Under the pieces are notes generated by a model. The model saw nothing but the letters and a program-made list of their open reading frames with translations. It did no database searches and was not told the DNA's origin. Below, piece by piece: positions 43,043-50,564 of a stretch of 64,000 nucleotides of DNA. The translations under genes and the position numbers were made by a program. Position 1 is the first letter of the stretch. Every line of letters begins with the position of its first letter. This DNA is from Microbispora siamensis. Its GTDB lineage: Bacteria > Actinomycetota > Actinomycetes > Streptosporangiales > Streptosporangiaceae. The stretch covers positions 214,250 through 278,249 of the forward strand of contig NZ_BOOF01000009.1 in the NCBI RefSeq assembly GCF_016863095.1, written 5' to 3'.

Positions 43043-44134
43043 GTGAGAGATCCACGGTTGACGCGGCGTAGGTTCCTCGCCGTCACCGGTGCCGGTACGG
43101 CAGCCGGCGGACTGCTGACGACCAGCTCGGTGGGCAGCGGCGGCGGACTGCTGACGACCGGCTCGACGGGCAGGGCCGACGCGGCCGCACGGGACCTCAC
43201 CCAGGCGGTGCTCGCGGCCTTCGAGCGCCACCGGCTCGTTGCGATCGGTGAGTCACACGGCCAGCAGGAACACGGTGACGCGCAGCAGATGCTGCTTGCA
43301 GATCCGCGGTTGCCGCAGGTCGTCGACGACATCGTCGTCGAGTTCGGCAACGCGCTGTACCAGCCGATCGTTGACCGGTTCGTCGCCGGTGCGGCCGTCG
43401 ACGACCAAGTGTTGCGGCAGGTCTGGCGGAACACCACGCAGTCGCCCGTGGCCACCGGCGACCAGCCGATCCGTGAACAGTTCTTCCGGACCGTCCGCGC
43501 CGTCAACTGGACGCTGCCCGCGGAGCGAAGGATCCGGGTGCTGCTCGGGGATCCGCCGATCGACTGGTCCCACATCACCACCCAAGACCAGGTGGATGTC
43601 TTTCTCGCCCAGCGTGACGCCCACATGGCGTCAGTGGTGGAACGGGAAGTGCTCGCCAAGAGACGCCGGGCACTGATCTGCTACGGCAGCGGGCACGTGA
43701 TGCACTCGCCGGAGCCAGGACAGAACGCCGATCACGGAGTCCCGCTGATCGAGGAACAGACCGGCCAGCGCGTCTACGTGATCGTGGCCGGCAGCCATCC
43801 CCGCTTGGTGACCTGTCCACGGCGCACCGTGGTCCCGTGCTCGGGCAGCTGGCTGGAATCCACCGACGCGGGACAGTTCATGGACGCGCCGCGGCTGTGC
43901 GGCGTCCCCTTGGGAAAGCTGGCCGACGCCGTGCTGTACCTGGGGCAACGGACGGACCTGACACAGTCGCAGTGGAACCCCGCGATCTTCCTCGACCCGG
44001 TGTACTGGGCGGAACTGCAGAGGCGCAACGCGATCAACGGGAACCTCGTCGACCTGGAACAGTACCGGCGGCAGCAGCCGATCACTTTGCCCGCGCCACC
44101 TCCGGTGAGCTGCGCGGCCGGCCGCGGCGACTGA
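43043..44134 (+). CDS. Tat-exported EreA/ChaN-like protein, function unknown
   Basis: A 363-residue protein with a twin-arginine signal (LTRRRFLAVTGAGTAAGG at about residues 6-23). The mature part starts with FERHRLVAIGESHGQQEHGDAQQML and later has ALICYGSGHVMHS, features that resemble the EreA/ChaN/Tiki group (GExHG...H), in which paired His/Glu bind metal or catalyse hydrolysis. I cannot name a substrate. GTG 43043 follows AAAGGA. It is divergent from the two-component system and shares the tandem-repeat palindrome, so control by that regulator is likely. Confidence 0.6.
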   Translation: MRDPRLTRRRFLAVTGAGTAAGGLLTTSSVGSGGGLLTTGSTGRADAAARDLTQAVLAAFERHRLVAIGESHGQQEHGDAQQMLLADPRLPQVVDDIVVEFGNALYQPIVDRFVAGAAVDDQVLRQVWRNTTQSPVATGDQPIREQFFRTVRAVNWTLPAERRIRVLLGDPPIDWSHITTQDQVDVFLAQRDAHMASVVEREVLAKRRRALICYGSGHVMHSPEPGQNADHGVPLIEEQTGQRVYVIVAGSHPRLVTCPRRTVVPCSGSWLESTDAGQFMDAPRLCGVPLGKLADAVLYLGQRTDLTQSQWNPAIFLDPVYWAELQRRNAINGNLVDLEQYRRQQPITLPAPPPVSCAAGRGD

Positions 44135-44281
44135 CAGCGAAAGCGCGGATTCACCCGAGGGTGCTGCCGCGTCCAGCAAGGTCACCGGTGACCGGATCCT
44201 GGTCGGCACCGGCCGCACCATGGTGCCCGCCACCAGCGCGCCGGCCATGCGCGCCCAGGTCCACGACGCGGAAAAGCGACA

Positions 44282-44316
44282 GGGCGGCGGAACCGGTCGG
44301 TCCGGTCCCGCCGCCC
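44282..44316 (+). terminator. Hairpin terminator between convergent genes
   Basis: GGGCGGCGG (44282-44290) pairs with CCGCCGCCC (44308-44316) around a 17-base loop. It lies 148 bp after the Tat gene stop and 34 bp from the stop of the convergent membrane-protein gene, so it may serve either. Confidence 0.5.
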
Positions 44317-44349
44317 CGTCTCCGTCGGTGAAGCCGGGCGGGCTCCCCG

Positions 44350-45606
44350 TCAGGAGTCGTGCGCGGCCGCTCCCGGGGCGGAGCCGTTCACGACGAGCAC
44401 GCGCTCGCGCTCGGGCACCTCGATGGCCGGGAACGTGCCGGTGTCGACGATCCCGTGCTCCCGGTACGCCGCCTCGATCAGCGCGTACGCCTGGGGTTCG
44501 AGCTTCCACAGCGCCCGCCACTCCTTCGCCACGAGGAGCGGGATGCCCACCTCCTGGGCGATGTCGGCGGCCCGGGGGACGTACTTGCGGGCGATCTGCT
44601 GGTCCCAGTACTGCCGGGCGGCCCGGAGCTGAGCCGCGCGCTGGGCGGTGTCGACGACGGGCGGCGCCGGCTCGGCCGGGACGTCCTCCTCCTCGTCGTC
44701 GATCAGCTCGGCGATGGCCGCGGCGGGCAGCGCCGGGGGAGCGGGCTGCTCGGGCTCGGGCGCCCAGGGGACCGGCGGAGCGAGGTCGATCAGCGCCGAG
44801 GTGTTGTAGAGCGCGCCGATCTGGGACAGCAGGGCCTCCTGCCGCTTCTCGTCCACGGCCAGGCCGGTGTACTCCACGGCCTGGTCCATCGCCTTGTCGA
44901 GCCTGGCCATCGCGGCGCGCAGCTTGCGGTCGGACGCCCCGGCCTCGCGCAGCGCGCGGACCCGCTTGGCGGCCAGCGCCACCCTGGTGAGCCTGCGGTG
45001 GGCGTCCACCTCGCTCGCCGTACGGTCGCTCGCCTCGGCCAGGCCGATCCGGACCAGCACGCGCTCGGGGGTGAGCCGCCAGTTGATGCGGCCCCGGCCG
45101 GTGATGCGCACCCGCTCGATGGCCATGCCGCGCTCCCACAGCCAGGCGGCCACGAGCGGCGCGGCGAGACGGAAGACGGCCTCGGCGACGCTGCGGGCGT
45201 CCATGCTCGACAGGACGGCCGACAGGGACGTCAGCACCCACACGGCCAGACCGTCGATGCCGGCCGAGTAGTTCTCCCGCATGTTGCGGCGCGCGCGTAC
45301 GGCGCTGGTGATGACGGCGACCTCGATGAAGGCGAACAGCAGAAGCCGCAGCGGCCCGTCGAACCCGAGGACGTCGCCGGAGAAGCGCCACATGCCCTGT
45401 GCGGAGACGCCTGTGGCGATGCTGGCGGCGACGATGGTGAGAACGTCCTCGGTGGGCCGGCCGGCCGCCCAGCGGCGGAACAGGCGGATCAGGGCGCGCA
45501 GGGCGAAGAAGGCCAGGACCAGCAAGACCAGGGCGATGACACTGATGAGGATCGTTTCGACCGTATGGGCCGACGCGAAGGCGGTTATTTGGTCAATGGG
45601 GGGCAT
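44350..45606 (-). CDS. Multi-pass membrane protein with basic/acidic C-terminal region
   Basis: A 418-residue protein with five hydrophobic segments in the first 180 residues (TILISVIALVLLVLAFFAL, VLTIVAASIATGVSAQGMW, LLLFAFIEVAVITSAV, VWVLTSLSAVLSSM and LAAPLVAAWLWERGM), then a long cytoplasmic region with EDDEE and repeated Ala/Pro. The core RINWRLTPERVLVRIGLAEASDRTASEVDAHRRLTRVALAAKR resembles proteins seen in actinomycete conjugative elements (SpdB/DUF2637-like), but I am not sure of the family. It has no transfer genes as neighbours. Confidence 0.5.
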   Translation of the reverse strand: MPPIDQITAFASAHTVETILISVIALVLLVLAFFALRALIRLFRRWAAGRPTEDVLTIVAASIATGVSAQGMWRFSGDVLGFDGPLRLLLFAFIEVAVITSAVRARRNMRENYSAGIDGLAVWVLTSLSAVLSSMDARSVAEAVFRLAAPLVAAWLWERGMAIERVRITGRGRINWRLTPERVLVRIGLAEASDRTASEVDAHRRLTRVALAAKRVRALREAGASDRKLRAAMARLDKAMDQAVEYTGLAVDEKRQEALLSQIGALYNTSALIDLAPPVPWAPEPEQPAPPALPAAAIAELIDDEEEDVPAEPAPPVVDTAQRAAQLRAARQYWDQQIARKYVPRAADIAQEVGIPLLVAKEWRALWKLEPQAYALIEAAYREHGIVDTGTFPAIEVPERERVLVVNGSAPGAAAHDS

Positions 45607-45760
45607 CAGTCACGGTCTCTCGACGTCCGATGGTTTTCCTCGAGATCATTCCAGAACCGCGTCGTCCTGTGGTGCGAAACGCGCCTCCCCGTGAGCAGTC
45701 CGTGTCACCGCCGTCACAGGAGCTCGTCGGCTCTTGGAAGCGCGTCCACCTCGCGAGGCG

Positions 45761-47254
45761 TCAGATGTCCAGATTGAGGCGCGCGATGGGCTCCACGAGC
45801 TCCTCCTCCTCGTAGCGCAGGTGCGACAGCAGCACGTCGGACAGCAGGTCCACCTGGTCGCGTACGCCGTCGAGCTGGTCCGGGTCCTCGATCATCGCGA
45901 CGAGGGCGGCGTCCAGCTCCGTCAGCACGCCGGCGATGACCTCGTGTTCCTGCTCCAGGCGGGCCACGACCGGCGCCAGCGACTCCTGCGCCGCCGCCAG
46001 CATCGGGAACATGTGCTCGTCCTCGATCGTGTGGTGGGTGGTCAGCAGGCGGCAGTACGACGCGCAGAACGTGCCGAGCGTCCAGTAGTTCTGCCGCATG
46101 GTGAGCTCGTTGATCAGCGAGCGCAGCGCGGCGGCGTCGGAGCGTCCCGCGGCGACCTGCTCCAGGGCGTCCCTGATCTGGGTCAGTTCCCGGCGCAGGT
46201 GGTCGTGGATGAGCACGAGCCGCCGGCCGTTCGCCTGCTGCTGCGGCGTGAGCGCGGCGATGTCCCGCTTGGGCAGCCGGGGCCGCGTGCCCTCGTCGAG
46301 CACGGCCCGCGCCGGTGTCACCTTCGCGGTCCCGGCCGGGCCCGCGGCGTCCGGCCGTGATCCCCGTTCGCGCTCGCGCGCCACGGCCTCGCGTACGGCG
46401 GGGGCGACCTCCTCGGCGAAGACCTTCAGGTCCCTGTCGTCGTCCACTGCCAGCACGAACACGCTCATGCCGTGGCGGAGCGCGAGCTCGGTGAGCCGCT
46501 CGGCCCACAGGGCGGGCGGCCCGTCCAGGAACCCCTCCCCGGCGACGCCGGAGAACCGGCCCTCGATGTTGTAGACGCGGCGGATCTCGGCGGGGTCGCG
46601 CCCGGCCCGCTCGGCCGCGGCGTCCAGGATCTCGCTCATCGCGCCCAGCTCGCCGGGCGCGGCGTACCCGGACGAGGGCACCCACCCGTCGCCGAGCCGC
46701 CCGGTCAGCTCCAGCATGCGCCGCTTGTACGCGCCGAGCCACAGCCCGATCGGATGCGGGGGGAACGGCCCCGGCCGCGCGCCGTCCAGCCGGTAGTGCC
46801 TGCCGTCGAGCCGTACGCCCCCGTCGCCCGGGGTCCACAGCGCGCGGAGGACCCCGATGGCCTCCTCCAGCGCGTCCACGGCCTCGCCAGGGCTGTGGCG
46901 CGGGCCGCCCATGGCCGCGATGCCGTCCCAGAACGCCCCGGAGCCGAGCCCCAGCTCGACCCGGCCCCCGCTCAGGATGTCGAGGGACGCGGCGGCCCTG
47001 GCGAGCACCGCCGGCGGCCGCAGCGGCAGGTTCACCACGTCGGGGAACAGCCGCACCCGCTCGGTGCGCCCCGCGAGCGTGGACAGCAGCGTCCAGGTGT
47101 CGAGGAACGCCGGCAGGTAGGGGTGGTCCTGGATGCCGATGATGTCGAGCCCGATCTCGTCGGCCAGCACGGCCTGCCGGACGATCCGGTGATGCCCCGC
47201 CGCGTCGGGCGTGAGAAACGCCCCGAACCACAGCTCATGTCCGAAGTCGGCCAT
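45761..47254 (-). CDS. LLM-class oxidoreductase fused to a hemerythrin domain
   Basis: A 497-residue protein. Residues 1 to about 300 form a luciferase-like oxidoreductase (FGAFLTPDAAGHHRIVRQAVLADEIGLDIIGIQDHP; ELGLGSGAFWDGIAAMGGPRHSPGEAVDALEEAI). Residues about 345-497 form a hemerythrin-like helical bundle with the His/Glu set (IHDHL, HHTIEDEHMFP, EQEHEVI, HLRYEEEELVEP) that binds a di-iron or haem-like centre. A redox or oxygen-sensing link between the two is inferred. The start MADFGHE at 47254 follows GGAAAGG; the frame extending to 47749 is rejected. Monocistronic and divergent from the nucleotidyltransferases. Confidence 0.85.
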   Translation of the reverse strand: MADFGHELWFGAFLTPDAAGHHRIVRQAVLADEIGLDIIGIQDHPYLPAFLDTWTLLSTLAGRTERVRLFPDVVNLPLRPPAVLARAAASLDILSGGRVELGLGSGAFWDGIAAMGGPRHSPGEAVDALEEAIGVLRALWTPGDGGVRLDGRHYRLDGARPGPFPPHPIGLWLGAYKRRMLELTGRLGDGWVPSSGYAAPGELGAMSEILDAAAERAGRDPAEIRRVYNIEGRFSGVAGEGFLDGPPALWAERLTELALRHGMSVFVLAVDDDRDLKVFAEEVAPAVREAVARERERGSRPDAAGPAGTAKVTPARAVLDEGTRPRLPKRDIAALTPQQQANGRRLVLIHDHLRRELTQIRDALEQVAAGRSDAAALRSLINELTMRQNYWTLGTFCASYCRLLTTHHTIEDEHMFPMLAAAQESLAPVVARLEQEHEVIAGVLTELDAALVAMIEDPDQLDGVRDQVDLLSDVLLSHLRYEEEELVEPIARLNLDI

Positions 47255-47315
47255 TAAATCGCTACCTTTCCGCGTCCCGGACCGGGAGCCTACCTTCGTG
47301 ACAAGATCCGGCGAC

Positions 47316-47993
47316 ATGACCCTGAGGGCTCCCGGCGGCACCGTCCTGTCGGTCGTCATCGGCTCGCGCGCGTACGGGCTGGAGACCGAGGAGTCGGACG
47401 TCGACAGGCGGGGCGTGTTCGTGACGCCCACCCCGATGTTCTGGCGGCTCGACAAGCCGCCCGACCACGTGGAGGGGCCGCTGCCCGAGCAGCTCTCGTG
47501 GGAGGTCGAGCGGTTCTGCGTGCTCGCGCTCGAGGGCAATCCGGCCGCGCTGGAGTGCCTGTGGTCGCCGCTGGTGGAGCTGGTCACCCCGGTGGGCGAG
47601 CGGCTGCTGGCGCTGCGCCGCGCGTTCCTGTCCGTGAAGGCGGAGCGGGCGTTCGCGGGATCGGCCGACCGGCAGTTCCGCCGTCTCGGGCCGGAGGACC
47701 CGCCCCGGCCGGGCGGCGACGGCAGGCGCTGGAAGATGGCCATGCACATGATCCGGCTGCTGCTGGGCGCCGCCCATCTGGCCGGGCACGGGGAGCCACT
47801 GGTCGAGGTGGGCGTACACCGCGACCGGCTGCTCGCCGTACGGCGGGGGGAGGCGCCCTGGCCCGAGGTACTGGAGTGGCGCGGGCGGCTGCTCGCCGAG
47901 CTGGACGGGCGGGCCGGGAGCGCGCTGCCGGAGCGGCCGGACCGGGCGGCCGTGGAGGAGTTCCTGATCGACGTACGGAGGTCGGCGCTGTGA
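47316..47993 (+). CDS. Predicted nucleotidyltransferase, first of a tandem pair
   Basis: A 225-residue Pol-beta-fold nucleotidyltransferase. The metal site is VVIGSRAYGLETEESDVDRRG, with Gly16-Ser17 and Asp28, Asp30. The remainder is helical (WKMAMHMIRLLLGAAHLAGHG), as in YcgL/COG3541-type predicted nucleotidyltransferases, which may act on nucleic acid or protein. Role unknown. ATG 47316 is preferred; GTG 47298 is an alternative. The next gene, 37 bp downstream, is a paralogue. Confidence 0.75.
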   Translation: MTLRAPGGTVLSVVIGSRAYGLETEESDVDRRGVFVTPTPMFWRLDKPPDHVEGPLPEQLSWEVERFCVLALEGNPAALECLWSPLVELVTPVGERLLALRRAFLSVKAERAFAGSADRQFRRLGPEDPPRPGGDGRRWKMAMHMIRLLLGAAHLAGHGEPLVEVGVHRDRLLAVRRGEAPWPEVLEWRGRLLAELDGRAGSALPERPDRAAVEEFLIDVRRSAL

Positions 47994-48030
47994 CCGTGAT
48001 GAAAGGGGAGGCAATGGGAGGGGAGGCGTC

Positions 48031-48906
48031 GTGACCGCCGTGCTGCCGTCCTGGCTGCCCGAGGTGGCCGCGGGTGAGCGGCACCCGCTCGCGTTCGCCA
48101 CCGTGAGCGGCGCGCATCTGTACGGGTTCCCCTCGGTGGACTCGGACGTGGACCTTCGGGGCGTGCACGTGCTGCCGGCCGAGGAGGTCGTCGGCCTGCG
48201 CACGGGTGAGGAGACCGTGACCCGCTCGTGGATCCGCGAGGGCGTGGAGGTCGACCTTGTGACCCACGACCTCGCCAAGTTCTGCCGGCTGCTGCTCGGC
48301 CGCAACGGCTACGTGCTGGAGCAGCTCCTGTCGCCGCTGGTCGTGGCCACCTCCCCGCTGCACGAGGAGATGCGCGCCCTCGCGCGGGGGTGCCTGACCC
48401 GGCACCACGCCCACCACTACCTCGGCTTCGCGCGCACCCAGCGGCGGCTGTTCGACCGTACGGGGGAGCTGAAGCCGCTGCTCTACGCGTTCCGGGTGCT
48501 GCTGACGGGCATCCACCTCATGCGCGCGGGTGAGCTCGTCGCCGACCTCACCCTGCTCCTCGACGGCGGGCCGCCGTACCTGCCCGGCCTGGTGGAGGCC
48601 AAGCGGGCGGCCGAGCACGGCGGGCTGCCGGACGGCGCGCCCGGCGGGGAACGGCTCGCGGCCGATCTCGACGCGCTCACCGCCCGCCTGGAGGAGGCCC
48701 GGGACGCCTCCGCGCTGCCGGACGCCCCGTCGGCCCACGACGCCCTGCACGACCTCGTCGTTCGGACCCGCCTCGCCGGACGCTCAACGGGGGACCGAAC
48801 GGTGAAACAGGACGGGGACACGCGAACAACGCGGGGTGCCGCACCGCACGCGGGGGCCATCGCGGATAATGGGCCAAGCCGCCATCATCCCAGGAGAACG
48901 CTTTGA
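48031..48906 (+). CDS. Predicted nucleotidyltransferase, second of the pair
   Basis: A 291-residue paralogue with the same domain (ATVSGAHLYGFPSVDSDVDLRGVHVL, Asp39 and Asp41; here the Gly-Ser is Ser26-Gly27), then a helical region with YVLEQLLSPLVV and RHHAHHYLGFARTQRRLF. A disordered basic C-terminus (about 50 residues, TRTTRGAAPHAGAI) extends the protein. GTG 48031 has GGGAGGGGAGG upstream. The stop codon overlaps the TTG start of the next small gene (48903-48906). Two similar genes side by side suggest a heterodimer or subfunctionalised pair. Confidence 0.7.
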   Translation: MTAVLPSWLPEVAAGERHPLAFATVSGAHLYGFPSVDSDVDLRGVHVLPAEEVVGLRTGEETVTRSWIREGVEVDLVTHDLAKFCRLLLGRNGYVLEQLLSPLVVATSPLHEEMRALARGCLTRHHAHHYLGFARTQRRLFDRTGELKPLLYAFRVLLTGIHLMRAGELVADLTLLLDGGPPYLPGLVEAKRAAEHGGLPDGAPGGERLAADLDALTARLEEARDASALPDAPSAHDALHDLVVRTRLAGRSTGDRTVKQDGDTRTTRGAAPHAGAIADNGPSRHHPRRTL

Positions 48907-49136
48907 CCACTCCGTTCGGCAAAGACAACCTCGACCTGGCCGCGAGCGCGGAGGCACTGGCCGACAGCGCGCCCACCGGATCGCTGCGCCACGCGGCCGC
49001 CAAGTCGGTCGCGATCACTTTCGCCACGACCCGTGACGCCGATCACGCACGCAGCACTTTGAACGGCATCTCGCCCGCAGACGTACGGCAGGCCGCGCTG
49101 GAGCTCTTCGACGAGCTCTCCGCCCGCGCCGACTGA
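48903..49136 (+). CDS. Small conserved hypothetical protein
   Basis: A 77-residue acidic protein, TTG start at 48903 with AGGAGA at 48892-48897 and good spacing. It is helical with repeated Ala (LAASAEALADSAPTGSLRHAAAKSV and DVRQAALELFDELSARAD) and has no Cys or membrane segment. No family is recognised. It overlaps the stop of the preceding nucleotidyltransferase by 4 bp, so it is co-translated, yet it may also have its own promoter in the 3' end of that gene. It ends at a hairpin terminator. Confidence 0.6.
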   Translation: MTTPFGKDNLDLAASAEALADSAPTGSLRHAAAKSVAITFATTRDADHARSTLNGISPADVRQAALELFDELSARAD

Positions 49137-49157
49137 CCCGCGCGACGTGCGGGAACC

Positions 49158-49182
49158 GGCCGCCCGGCGTGCCCGGGCGGCC
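49158..49182 (+). terminator. Hairpin terminator after the small gene
   Basis: GGCCGCCCGG (49158-49167) pairs perfectly with 49173-49182 around a 5-base loop, 21 bp after the stop codon. Confidence 0.6.
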
Positions 49183-49298
49183 GTCCCGTCGCCATGCCTT
49201 CCCTTGATCCCGTTGCTGCAGGCTGCCGGTGTGCGGGAGGTGGTCGACGTCCGGACCGCCCCCGGCAGCAGGCGCAACCCCGACGCCGGACGCGCGAA

Positions 49299-49325
49299 AG
49301 GCCGGATCCCTGGGGGATCCGGCCT
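49299..49325 (-). terminator. Hairpin terminator of the tRNA cluster
   Basis: AGGCCGGATCCC (49299-49310) pairs perfectly with 49314-49325 around a 3-base loop. The minus strand then reads TTTC. It is 16 bp below the tRNA-Val gene, the last of three minus-strand tRNAs, so it should end that transcript. Confidence 0.7.
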
Positions 49326-49341
49326 CTGCCGTACTGCGTGG

Positions 49342-49413
49342 TGGGCGATACTGGGATTGAACCAGTGACCTCTTCCGTGTCAGGGAAGCGCTCTCCCGCT
49401 GAGCTAATCGCCC
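49342..49413 (-). tRNA. tRNA-Val(GAC)
   Basis: Acceptor GGGCGAT/ATCGCCC, anticodon loop CTGACAC in the stem CTTCC/GGAAG, T-arm GGTTCAATCC, and discriminator A. The bases after it read CCA, so the 3' CCA is encoded (49339-49341). Outside the anticodon arm it is nearly the same as tRNA-Val(CAC) at 59201. Confidence 0.95.
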
Positions 49414-49426
49414 TTGGAAACCCAAG

Positions 49427-49497
49427 AGGTGGAGACGGGATTTGAACCCGTGTACGCGGCTTTGCAGGCCGCTGCCTCGCCTCTCGGCCACTCCACC
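49427..49497 (-). tRNA. tRNA-Cys(GCA), second copy
   Basis: Identical to the copy at 19742-19812, with anticodon loop CTGCAAA and discriminator U. Here the spacer to tRNA-Gly is 13 bp instead of 30 bp. Confidence 0.95.
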
Positions 49498-49510
49498 GTG
49501 TAAAGCTCCG

Positions 49511-49582
49511 AGCGGAAGACGGGATTCGAACCCGCGACCCTCACCTTGGCAAGGTGATGCTCTACCACTGAGCCACTTCCGC
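49511..49582 (-). tRNA. tRNA-Gly(GCC), second copy
   Basis: Identical to the copy at 19843-19914, with anticodon loop TTGCCAA. It is first in the minus-strand order Gly, Cys, Val, which end at the hairpin 49299-49325. Confidence 0.95.
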
Positions 49583-49731
49583 GTCCCCGGCTCTGTCCGG
49601 CCGGGCTCACGGGAAGACCTTATCCAATCTTCCGCCGACTCCCCAAATCAACGGCGTTCCCCCTGCTCACGCCGCGAGTTCCGGCAGATGCTTCCAGCTC
49701 CGTCGAACCGTCCCCGCGTTAGCGTCGACAC

Positions 49732-50502
49732 ATGTCCGTCACACATGACCGCACACACGCCGCGACGGCCGAGATGGCGGGGAACGCCGAAACGGCGGGG
49801 AACGCCGAGATCGCGGGAGACGCCGACATCGCCCCCGTCGCGGCCCTGATCGCGGACGGCGCCCGCGCCGCCATGCTCACCGCGCTGCTCGACGGCAGGG
49901 CGCTGGCGGCGGGGGAGCTGGCCAGGATCGCGGGCGTGAGCGCCCCCACCGCGAGCTCCCATCTGGCCCGGCTCCTCGACGGGGGCCTGGTGACCGTGGT
50001 CAAACAGGGGCGGCATCGCTACTACCGCCTCGCCGGCCCCGACGTCGCCCGCACTCTGGAGGTGCTGGCCCGGATCAGCGGGCGCGTCGCCGTACGGTCC
50101 CTGCGGCAGTCGCGGCAGGCCCGGCTGCTCCGGGAGGCACGTAGCTGCTACGACCACCTGGCCGGCCGGGTCGGGGTCGAACTGTACGACGCGCTGGTGC
50201 GCGAGGGGCGTCTGGTCGAGGCCGACGGCGGCTGCCTGCTGACCGCGAGCGGCGCGGACGCGCTGACGGAGCTGGGCGTGGACGTGGAGCGGGTGCGCCG
50301 CGCCCGCCGCAGGTTCGCCCCCGACTGCCTCGACTGGCTGGAGCGCCGCCCGCACCTCGGCGGGGCGCTCGGCGCCGCGGTCCTGGACCGGCTCCTGGCG
50401 CGGGAATGGCTGGTGCGCGGCACGGTGCCCCGCGCCCTGCGGCTGACAGGCCCGGGGCGGGAGGGACTGGAGAGGATCTTTGGATGTAAGGACCTAAGCT
50501 GA
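49732..50502 (+). CDS. ArsR-family helix-turn-helix regulator
   Basis: A 256-residue regulator. Residues 1-30 are a low-complexity Ala/Glu/Gly stretch with an AGNAE repeat. Residues 35-100 form an ArsR winged helix (ARAAMLTALLDGRALAAGELARIAGVSAPTASSHLARLLDGGLVTVVKQGRHRYYRL). The C-terminal 130 residues are a helical domain with two Cys (ARSCYDHLAG, DGGCLL, CLDWLERRPHLGG) as in larger ArsR proteins. The metal or ligand is unknown. It lies 62 bp upstream of hutH on the same strand, so it could control it, but no shared repeat is evident. Confidence 0.85.
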   Translation: MSVTHDRTHAATAEMAGNAETAGNAEIAGDADIAPVAALIADGARAAMLTALLDGRALAAGELARIAGVSAPTASSHLARLLDGGLVTVVKQGRHRYYRLAGPDVARTLEVLARISGRVAVRSLRQSRQARLLREARSCYDHLAGRVGVELYDALVREGRLVEADGGCLLTASGADALTELGVDVERVRRARRRFAPDCLDWLERRPHLGGALGAAVLDRLLAREWLVRGTVPRALRLTGPGREGLERIFGCKDLS

Positions 50503-50564
50503 GGTACGCTGGTTACTCGCCACGCGCGCAGGGCGCGAGCGGCACGACGTGAAAGAGTGGGACG

